NCBI GenBank assembly: GCA_937917505.1
Contig: CALDMQ010000242.1
Span: 1-9,555, forward strand
DNA: 9,555 nt
Origin: an uncultured Erysipelotrichaceae bacterium
GTDB lineage: Bacteria; Bacillota_I; Bacilli_A; Erysipelotrichales; Coprobacillaceae
Reading direction: 5' to 3'
Positions 4,191 through 9,555 of the stretch are shown piece after piece. The notes under the pieces are model-generated. The model saw only the letters and a program-made list of their open reading frames with translations, was not told the DNA's origin and did not search any database. The translations under genes and the position numbers were made by a program. Positions within the stretch are counted from its first letter, which is position 1; every line of letters begins with the position of its first letter.

Positions 4191-5060
4191 ATGAGCATTG
4201 TTAATTTAAATGATTTAAGTTTAGAAGAAATCAATGGTTTATTAGAAGAAGCGATTGCTTTTAAACAAGGGAAAAAAGTTGATTATCATCAAGAAAAAGT
4301 GATTGCAAACTTATTTTTTGAACCATCAACGAGAACACATTATAGTTTTGATATGGCAGCAGGAAATTTAGGATGTCGTACACAAAACTTTGAAGCATCC
4401 AATTCAAGTTTAACAAAGGGAGAAACTCTCTATGATACTTGTAAATTATTTGAAAGTATTGGGTGTAGTGCACTTGTCATTCGTCATAATCAAGATGATT
4501 ACTATAAACAATTAGAAGGACTTAACATTCCTATTTTAAATGCAGGTGATGGGAAAGGAAATCATCCATCACAATCATTATTAGATTTAATGACAATCAA
4601 AGAAGAATTTGGACATTTTGAAGGTCTTAAGATTGTCATTGTTGGAGATGTGAAACATTCAAGAGTTGCACATTCTAATTATGATATTATGCAAAGACTA
4701 GGTATGGAAGTTTATACATCAGGACCTTTAGAATATAAAGAAGAAGGATATAACTATATTGATTTTGATGAAATTATTGAAGAAGCAGATATTGTAATGT
4801 TACTTCGTGTCCAACATGAAAGACATCAAGCAGGAGAAGCATTCTCTAAAGAAAAATATCATCAAAACTATGGATTGAACCAAGCACGTTATCAAAAAAT
4901 GAAAGATCATGCAATTATTATGCATCCAGCTCCAGTGAATAGAGATGTTGAGATTGCAGATGAACTTGTAGAAAGTGATAAGAGTCGCATTTTTACACAA
5001 ATGGCAAATGGTGTTTATGTAAGAATGGCAATGATTCATAAGGTGTTAGAAGATGAATAG
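4191..5060 (+). CDS. pyrB: Aspartate carbamoyltransferase, catalytic chain
   Basis: Condenses carbamoyl phosphate with L-aspartate to N-carbamoyl-aspartate, the committed step of pyrimidine synthesis. 289 residues, slightly short for the family (about 300). Markers in order: FFEPSTRTHYSF at 42-53 (the STRT carbamoyl-phosphate loop), SLTKGETL at 73-80 (the active-site Ser-Lys loop from the neighbouring subunit), GDGKGNHPSQSLLDL at 119-133, DVKHSRVAHS at 153-162, HPAPVNRDVEI at 245-255, and ANGVYVRMA at 272-280. It is first in the pyrB-pyrC-pyrK-pyrD operon, behind the attenuator. The open frame extends upstream through the leader to 4086, but the SD site and the lack of family residues before MSIVNLNDLS favour ATG 4191. 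No pyrI-type regulatory chain gene follows. Confidence 0.96.
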   Translation: MSIVNLNDLSLEEINGLLEEAIAFKQGKKVDYHQEKVIANLFFEPSTRTHYSFDMAAGNLGCRTQNFEASNSSLTKGETLYDTCKLFESIGCSALVIRHNQDDYYKQLEGLNIPILNAGDGKGNHPSQSLLDLMTIKEEFGHFEGLKIVIVGDVKHSRVAHSNYDIMQRLGMEVYTSGPLEYKEEGYNYIDFDEIIEEADIVMLLRVQHERHQAGEAFSKEKYHQNYGLNQARYQKMKDHAIIMHPAPVNRDVEIADELVESDKSRIFTQMANGVYVRMAMIHKVLEDE

Positions 5061-6324
5061 TTATATTTTAAAAAATGCTCATTTATATAGAAATGGTCAA
5101 TTTGAAGATACAGATTTATTAGTTATAGATGGTTATATTCAACGTATTGCTTGTCATATCCATGAAGATTATCCAATTATTGATTTAAAAGGACAATTGG
5201 TATCTCATAACTTTATTGATATTCATACGCATTTAAGAGAGCCAGGATATGAACATAAAGAAACCATTGCAACGGGAACTTTATCAGCGTTATATGGTGG
5301 TTATGGAACAATTGTAGCTATGGCAAATACACTACCATGTATGGATTCTATAGATATTATTGAAGATTTTCAAAAACGTGTTGATCAAGATGCTTATGTT
5401 AATACATATACATATAGTGCGATAACAAAAGACTTAAAAGGGAATGAACTCGTAGATATGGAAAGTAATCTACAAAGTGATATTGTATTGGGGTTTTCTG
5501 ATGATGGAAAAGGTGTTCAAAGTGATGCAATGATGGCTTCGGCTATGAAACAAGCTTCAGAGTTAGATTCTGTTATTGTTGCTCATTGTGAAGATGAAAG
5601 TGAACTTCATGGTGGTTGTGTTCATGATGGCAAATACGCAAAGCAACATAATTTAATCGGAATCAATAGTGATTCGGAATTTAAACAAGTCGCAAGAGAT
5701 TTAGAACTTGTTAGACAATATCATAACCGTTATCATGTGTGTCATATTTCTACAAAAGAAACTGTTAAATTGTTAAGACAGGCGAGTCAAGAAGATTTAT
5801 GTGTATCAGGTGAAGTATCACCTCATCATCTTATTTTAACAGAAGATAATATTCAAGACTGTCATCCAAATTACAAGATGAATCCACCATTACGTTCTAA
5901 AGAAGATCATCAAGCTTTAGTTCAAGGATTAAATGATGGTACGATTCGTGTAATTGCGACAGATCATGCTCCTCATGCACGAGATGAAAAAAATCAACCT
6001 ATTCAAAATGCACCATTTGGAATTATTGGTATCCAACATGCGTTTCCATTGTTATATACATATTTAGTAAAAAAAGATATTGTTTCTTTAAATACAATTT
6101 TAGATGCTTTAACTGTAGGACCTGCTCAAGTGTTACATCTCAATTGTGAAGTTGAAGAAGGAAGTTTAGCGAATTTATGTGTCTTTGATTTGAATCAAGA
6201 ATTTGAAATCAAGGAAGAAGATATTCGTTCAAAATCAATCAACACCCCATTTTTAGGCGTAAAATGTTATGGACGGATTTATGCGAATATTATTAATGGT
6301 GAATATCAAAAATTGGAGGATTAA
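5053..6324 (+). CDS. pyrC: Dihydroorotase (type I)
   Basis: Cyclises N-carbamoyl-aspartate to dihydroorotate; a zinc amidohydrolase. 423 residues, the usual length for type I bacterial enzymes. Metal-site markers: DIHTHLREPG at 56-65 (HxH plus substrate Arg62), FSDDGKGVQ at 148-156, AHCED at 177-181, CHIST at 230-234 and ATDHAPHARDEK at 302-313 (Asp304). Substrate-binding N-type text VSPHHLILT at 255-263. The metal-bridging position holds Asp (DD at 150-151) as in Gram-positive type I enzymes, not carboxylated Lys. The start ATG overlaps the pyrB stop by 8 bp (ATGAATAG), with AAGGTG 7 bases upstream, so coupled translation is likely. The gene ends with GGAGG next to the stop, which serves as SD site for pyrK. 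Confidence 0.96.
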   Translation: MNSYILKNAHLYRNGQFEDTDLLVIDGYIQRIACHIHEDYPIIDLKGQLVSHNFIDIHTHLREPGYEHKETIATGTLSALYGGYGTIVAMANTLPCMDSIDIIEDFQKRVDQDAYVNTYTYSAITKDLKGNELVDMESNLQSDIVLGFSDDGKGVQSDAMMASAMKQASELDSVIVAHCEDESELHGGCVHDGKYAKQHNLIGINSDSEFKQVARDLELVRQYHNRYHVCHISTKETVKLLRQASQEDLCVSGEVSPHHLILTEDNIQDCHPNYKMNPPLRSKEDHQALVQGLNDGTIRVIATDHAPHARDEKNQPIQNAPFGIIGIQHAFPLLYTYLVKKDIVSLNTILDALTVGPAQVLHLNCEVEEGSLANLCVFDLNQEFEIKEEDIRSKSINTPFLGVKCYGRIYANIINGEYQKLED

Positions 6325-6326
6325 TT

Positions 6327-7085
6327 ATGGCAAATTATCAAGGAATCATGACAATTGTTTCAAAAAAAGAATTAACAAAAGATGTCTATGAAATGCTATT
6401 AGAAGGAAATGCTGCTTCTTATATCGGTGCACCTGGACAATTTATTAATATTAAAATTAATGATTCATTACAACCTTATTTAAGAAGACCTATGAGTATT
6501 TGTGATTATGATGAGACACACATTAAAATGATTTTTAAAGTTGTTGGTGAAGGTACAAAATTATTATCACAAAAAGAAGTCGGAGATGAGTTAGATTGTT
6601 TGACTGGGCTTGGAAATGGATTTATTGATTTAGATGCGAAAAAAGCAGTTGTGATTGGTGGAGGATTAGGAGTTCCACCAATGTATAGACTAGCTAAGGA
6701 TTTAAAAGATAAAGGTGTGGAAGTTCAGGCTGTTCTTGGATTTGGAAGTCAAAAAGATATTTTCTATAAAGAAGAATTTGAAGCAATTTGTCCAACTTAT
6801 ATTGCGACAATGGATGGAAGTGCTGGTACACATGGAACTGTTATTGATGCTTTAAAAGAAAATCATATTGAATTTGATAAATATTATACATGTGGACCTG
6901 AACCAATGTTAGATGCTTTGGTATTAGCTTATCCTGATAATGGATATTTATCATTTGAAGCACGTATGGGTTGTGGATTTGGTGCGTGTATGGGATGTTC
7001 ATGTAAAGTGAAAACAAAACCGTATAAACGTATTTGTGTTGAAGGACCAGTTTTAGAATCAAGTGAGGTGATTGTTAATGGCTAA
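6327..7085 (+). CDS. pyrK: Dihydroorotate dehydrogenase B, electron transfer subunit
   Basis: Passes electrons from the catalytic PyrD subunit to NAD+ via FAD and a [2Fe-2S] cluster, in a cytosolic PyrD2-PyrK2 complex. 252 residues, normal for PyrK. Markers: YLRRPMSI at 51-58 (FAD-binding RxxS/T type), GGGLGVPPMYRLAK at 111-124 (NAD-binding domain), YYTCGPEPML at 186-195, and the iron-sulphur ligands C216, C221, C224 and C237 in CGFGACMGC...C. An extra Cys lies at 226. It starts 2 bases after the pyrC stop with a GGAGG SD site at the end of pyrC. Its last 8 bp overlap the pyrD start. Having PyrK next to a class 1B PyrD implies NAD+ as electron acceptor. Confidence 0.96.
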   Translation: MANYQGIMTIVSKKELTKDVYEMLLEGNAASYIGAPGQFINIKINDSLQPYLRRPMSICDYDETHIKMIFKVVGEGTKLLSQKEVGDELDCLTGLGNGFIDLDAKKAVVIGGGLGVPPMYRLAKDLKDKGVEVQAVLGFGSQKDIFYKEEFEAICPTYIATMDGSAGTHGTVIDALKENHIEFDKYYTCGPEPMLDALVLAYPDNGYLSFEARMGCGFGACMGCSCKVKTKPYKRICVEGPVLESSEVIVNG

Positions 7086-7995
7086 TTTAAGAGTCAAGTT
7101 ACCAGGTTTAGATATGAAAAATCCTGTTATTCCGGCAAGTGGAACTTTTGGATTTGGATATGAATTTGCGAAATTTTACGATATTAATAAATTAGGGTCA
7201 ATGATGTTAAAAGGAACAACATTAGAACCAAGATATGGGAATCCATTACCAAGAATTGCTGAAGGACCTAGTGGTATGCTAAATGCTATTGGCTTACAAA
7301 ATCCAGGTGTAGATGCTGTTATGAATGAAGAATTAGAAAAATTAAGACCGTTATATACTGATAAAGTTATTGCAAATATCGGAGGTAGTGCTTTAGAAGA
7401 TTATGTTGAGACGGCTAAACGTATTTCTACTCATGATATGGTTGGAGCACTAGAGTTAAATATTTCTTGTCCAAATGTTCATGCAGGTGGAATTCAATTT
7501 GGAACAAATCCAGATATGGCGGCTGAAGTGACAAGAGCTGTGAAAGCTGTGAGTCAAAAACCAGTTTATGTGAAATTGTCTCCTAATGTGACTGATATTG
7601 TGGCTATGGCAAAGGCTGTAGAAGCTGCAGGCGCAGATGGAATTACAATGATTAATACTTTAATTGGTATGCGTTTTGACTTAAAATCTGGAAAACCAAT
7701 TATTGCTAATAAAACTGGAGGATATAGTGGACCTGCTATTTTCCCAGTCGCATTAAGAATGGTTTATCAAGTTTCTCAAGCTGTCAATATTCCTGTTATC
7801 GGTATGGGTGGTATTGCAACAGGTAGGGATGCTATTGAAATGATGATTGCGGGAGCAAGTGCTGTTGCTGTCGGTTGTCAAAATTTAGTTGATCCATATG
7901 CTTGTCCTAAGATTATCGATGAAATGAATGAAATCTTAGATGAAATGGGTATTGATGATATCAATGATATCATTGGAAAATCACATCAATATTAA
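7078..7995 (+). CDS. pyrD: Dihydroorotate dehydrogenase B, catalytic subunit (class 1B)
   Basis: Oxidises dihydroorotate to orotate with FMN, handing electrons to PyrK. 305 residues, as expected. Markers: PVIPASGTFGFGYE at 16-29, GNPLPRIAE at 54-62, LELNISCPN at 125-133 with Cys131 as the catalytic base of class 1B enzymes, VKLSPNV at 165-171, MINTLIGM at 191-198, NKTGGYSGPA at 211-220, and the FMN-phosphate region GMGGIATGRDA near 242-252. Start: ATG 7078 lies 7 bases after GAGGTG (7065-7070). The TTG at 7072, in frame, sits between the SD site and the ATG and is rejected. It overlaps the pyrK stop by 8 bp (ATGGCTAA). It is the last gene of the operon: the terminator stem begins inside the stop codon. 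pyrF and pyrE, which often follow, are absent. Confidence 0.96.
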   Translation: MANLRVKLPGLDMKNPVIPASGTFGFGYEFAKFYDINKLGSMMLKGTTLEPRYGNPLPRIAEGPSGMLNAIGLQNPGVDAVMNEELEKLRPLYTDKVIANIGGSALEDYVETAKRISTHDMVGALELNISCPNVHAGGIQFGTNPDMAAEVTRAVKAVSQKPVYVKLSPNVTDIVAMAKAVEAAGADGITMINTLIGMRFDLKSGKPIIANKTGGYSGPAIFPVALRMVYQVSQAVNIPVIGMGGIATGRDAIEMMIAGASAVAVGCQNLVDPYACPKIIDEMNEILDEMGIDDINDIIGKSHQY

Positions 7996-8020
7996 AAAGG
8001 CAAAACTAATTTGCCTTTTT
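7994..8020. terminator. Bidirectional terminator between convergent pyrD and ROK genes
   Basis: An 11-bp perfect stem (AAAAAGGCAAA 7994-8004 with TTTGCCTTTTT 8010-8020) around the loop ACTAA. A T-run ends the stem on both strands, so it can stop both the pyr operon and the minus-strand kinase gene, whose stop codon is 26 bases away. Confidence 0.88.
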
Positions 8021-8046
8021 ATCATTTTATATCAGTTTGTATAATT

Positions 8047-8916
8047 TTATAGATTATGATGAAGATGATGATATAAAGCACCTAATAAATTCGCATCATT
8101 ATAATGTTTACAATGAGTAATTAGAGGTTGATGATTATCTTCTTGGTATTTTTTTCTTAAAATATCGAATTCTTCTTGAATACTAGAGAGTAATAGAGGT
8201 TGTTCACTTATACCACCACCAATACAAACAACATCTAAATCTAAAATATAATCTAAGTTATAAATCATAAAAGCAATTTGTCTACAATATATCTTTAAAT
8301 GTTGGAGAGCAGAAGGATGGTTTTGTAGTTCTTGAAAAACAGTTATTCCATCTTCTTTACATTGCATGATTTCACTTAATTTTTTAATAAGTGTATTAGC
8401 ATTATTATGACGACCAAAATTTGTCATAGTTTCATATTGTTGATCTAAAGGCATTAAAAGACTACCGATTTCTCCAGCTTTATGTTTAGGACCGTTAATA
8501 ATATGACCATCTATAATGATTGTCCCACCTATACCACTTCCTAAAACAATAAATAATCCATTTTGTATGTTTTGTAAATGACCTTTCCACATTTCACCTA
8601 ATGTTGCACATTTTGCATCATTTTCTAATGATACAGGTAAATCAAATAAAGCTTCTAATTCATCTTTTACCTGTGTTTTTTTAAGAAATGGTAATAAAGA
8701 AATAGCGTGGATTGTTCCTGTAAAACTATCTATTAAACCAGGCATACTTAAGGCGACGCCTTTTAAATTTGTTGTTTTAAGTTGAAGTAAAGATTGGTAG
8801 AATTCTTTTTTATTAGTACATACTGTTGTTATTTTCCCATGTTCACATTGAAATCCTTCTTTATTAAAATAACCATATTTTGTATAGGTTGCACCTACAT
8901 CAATAACGAGATACAT
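8047..8916 (-). CDS. ROK-family sugar kinase (substrate unknown)
   Basis: Probably phosphorylates a hexose or amino sugar with ATP in the cytosol. 289 residues. Markers: DVGATYTKYG at 6-15 (N-terminal phosphate loop), SMPGLID at 57-63, LENDAKCATLGE at 97-108 with Asp100 as the expected catalytic base, GSGIGGTIIIDG at 126-137, and HKAGEIGSLL at 145-154 (ROK HxxGE). The GGGIS at 233-237 is the C-terminal ATP-site loop. The zinc motif CxCGxxGCxE usual in many ROK kinases is missing; the region reads MPLDQQYETMTNF. There is no N-terminal DNA-binding domain, so it is a kinase rather than a NagC/XylR-type repressor. Start: a longer frame reaches 8964, but the SD site AAAGGAG (8925-8931) is 8 bases from ATG 8916 and only 2 from ATG 8922. 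Glucokinase, ManNAc kinase or beta-glucoside kinase are all possible. Confidence 0.9.
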   Translation of the reverse strand: MYLVIDVGATYTKYGYFNKEGFQCEHGKITTVCTNKKEFYQSLLQLKTTNLKGVALSMPGLIDSFTGTIHAISLLPFLKKTQVKDELEALFDLPVSLENDAKCATLGEMWKGHLQNIQNGLFIVLGSGIGGTIIIDGHIINGPKHKAGEIGSLLMPLDQQYETMTNFGRHNNANTLIKKLSEIMQCKEDGITVFQELQNHPSALQHLKIYCRQIAFMIYNLDYILDLDVVCIGGGISEQPLLLSSIQEEFDILRKKYQEDNHQPLITHCKHYNDANLLGALYHHLHHNL

Positions 8917-8924
8917 TTTCATCA

Positions 8925-8931
8925 CTCCTTT
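8925..8931 (-). promoter_or_regulatory. Shine-Dalgarno site that fixes the ROK kinase start
   Basis: AAAGGAG on the minus strand, 8 bases upstream of ATG 8916. It lies inside the longer frame that would begin at 8964, so that frame's first 16 residues are not expected in the protein. Confidence 0.8.
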
Positions 8932-8935
8932 TTTT

Positions 8936-8964
8936 ATTATCTCAAAATTCGATATTATCTTCAA
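8936..8964 (-). promoter_or_regulatory. Promoter of the ROK kinase gene
   Basis: On the minus strand TTGAAG (8964-8959), a 17-bp spacer, then GATAAT (8941-8936) preceded by TGA, an extended -10. The start of transcription would fall within the A-run just before the SD site, giving a very short leader. The -35 box overlaps that of the divergent helicase promoter. Confidence 0.72.
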
Positions 8965-8988
8965 TAGAAAATATGTTTATGATATAAT
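8960..8988 (+). promoter_or_regulatory. Promoter of the PcrA/UvrD-type helicase gene
   Basis: A perfect TATAAT at 8983-8988 with an upstream TGA (extended -10). At 17-bp spacing the -35 position (8960-8965) reads TTCAAT, a weak match. The extended -10 probably carries the promoter. The start of transcription would be near 8995, about 20 bases before ATG 9016. Confidence 0.68.
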
Positions 8989-8996
8989 AGGCATTC

Positions 8997-9007
8997 AGGA
9001 GGGTGAT
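8997..9007 (+). promoter_or_regulatory. Unusually long, distant Shine-Dalgarno site of the helicase gene
   Basis: AGGAGGGTGAT matches the anti-SD almost throughout, with one extra G. GGAGG ends 13 bases before ATG 9016, longer than the usual 5-9. An in-frame TGA at 9007-9009 rules out a start further upstream, so ATG 9016 stands. Confidence 0.7.
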
Positions 9008-9015
9008 GATACATA

Positions 9016-9555
9016 ATGAATTTAGATGAATTATTAAATCCAAGACAAAAAGAAGCAGCGACTTACCTGGATTCACATTTACGTATTATTGCAGGTGCAG
9101 GTAGTGGGAAAACACGTGTTTTAACATATCGTATTGCATATTTGATTGAAGAAGTGGGTATAGAACCAAGACATATTTTAGCCATTACTTTTACAAATAA
9201 GGCAGCTAATGAAATGAAAGAAAGAGTTATTCATTTATTAGGTGATTATGCTTCAGGAGCATTACTTTGCACAATCCATTCATTATGTGTTCGTATATTA
9301 AGACAGAATATTCGTGTTTTAGGTTATCCCAATCATTTTATAATTATGGATGAAGAAGATCAAAAATCATTGTTAAAGAAGATATTTAAGGACAAACAAA
9401 TTGATCCAAAATCAATTAGTGTTAAAAGTTGTATCAACTTTATTTCATCATGTAAAATGGCAAGAGTGACACCAGAAAGAGCAATGAAAATGGCAGGAGA
9501 TTTTCTAGGTGAACAAAAGAAAGCTTCAGCTTATCAAGAATATGAAAAATATAAA
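9016..9555 (+). CDS. pcrA: UvrD/PcrA-type superfamily 1 DNA helicase, N-terminal part (3' end outside window)
   Basis: An ATP-driven 3'-5' DNA helicase used in repair and in clearing replication or recombination blocks. 180 codons are visible. Landmarks: the Q-motif LLNPRQKEAA at 6-15, Walker A AGAGSGKTRVLTYRI (about 29-43), motif Ia AITFTNKAANEMKER (about 56-70), motif Ib TIHSLCVRILRQ (about 84-95), then the 1B subdomain start (FIIMDEEDQKSLLKKIFK and onward). The rest of the 1A/1B/2A/2B domains, including Walker B, is outside the window. PcrA is favoured over other UvrD-like helicases by the short N-terminus and the text of motifs Ia and Ib. In many Firmicutes pcrA is followed by ligA; that cannot be checked here. 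It is divergent from the ROK kinase gene, with overlapping promoters. Confidence 0.92.
   Translation, partial: MNLDELLNPRQKEAATYLDSHLRIIAGAGSGKTRVLTYRIAYLIEEVGIEPRHILAITFTNKAANEMKERVIHLLGDYASGALLCTIHSLCVRILRQNIRVLGYPNHFIIMDEEDQKSLLKKIFKDKQIDPKSISVKSCINFISSCKMARVTPERAMKMAGDFLGEQKKASAYQEYEKYK

Noticed and set aside
4800..5039. Minus-strand frames inside coaD, pyrB and pyrK (3768-3986, 4261-4473, 4800-5039, 6841-7062)
   Set aside because: All lie opposite well-identified enzymes, lack SD sites and show no domain; they are antisense shadows.
8040..8110. CAT/ATG-rich repeat-like stretch near the end of the ROK gene as a possible repeat element
   Set aside because: It is the coding sequence for a His-rich C-terminus (YHHLHHNL) read from the minus strand, not a repeat with periodic units.

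Overview
The window comes from a very AT-rich, low-GC Gram-positive (Firmicutes/Bacillota) chromosome. Shine-Dalgarno (SD) sites are strong AGGAGG types and terminators are classic hairpin plus U-tract. Gene content matches Bacillus-type neighbourhoods: yktA-like, ftsW, ylbD, ylbE, ylbF, rsmD, coaD. The ylbD-like and YjcZ-like genes point to a lineage with sporulation ancestry. My best guess is an Erysipelotrichia/Coprobacillaceae-like gut Firmicute, but this is inference and only moderately supported. It looks like ordinary core chromosome: I see no insertion sequence, phage gene, CRISPR array, rRNA or tRNA.

Layout. (1) Minus strand, 1-594: the 5' part of a peptide deformylase gene (running off the left edge) and, upstream of it, a tiny Cys/Gly-rich single-pass membrane protein. 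An intrinsic terminator separates them. (2) Plus strand, 661-4075: one tight gene string of yktA-like (UPF0223), ftsW/rodA family, ylbD, ylbE, ylbF, rsmD and coaD, with a consensus -10 box just before the first gene. It combines septal/wall synthesis, the YlbF RNA-processing/development regulator, 16S rRNA methylation and CoA synthesis. (3) 4073-4190: a compact control region with a promoter, three TGACAAT half-sites around its -35 box, and a short attenuator in which a 9-bp antiterminator helix competes with an intrinsic terminator. (4) 4191-7995: pyrB-pyrC-pyrK-pyrD, which takes carbamoyl phosphate plus aspartate to orotate. It ends at a bidirectional terminator. carAB, pyrE, pyrF and pyrR are not in the window. 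(5) 8047-8916, minus: a ROK-family sugar kinase without the usual zinc cysteines, convergent with pyrD. (6) 9016 to the right edge, plus: the 5' part of a PcrA/UvrD-type helicase gene, divergent from the ROK gene. The two divergent promoters have overlapping -35 boxes.

Several obvious ORF starts are wrong because they read back through the SD site or, for pyrB, through the attenuator. Starts given here were chosen from SD position: 591 and 8916 on minus; 713, 2212, 2513, 4191 and 7078 on plus. Four gene junctions overlap by exactly 8 bp, suggesting translational coupling. No gap between genes exceeds about 125 bp. The most interesting stretch is the pyr control region, which does not show the PyrR-binding loop I would expect and may use a different signal.
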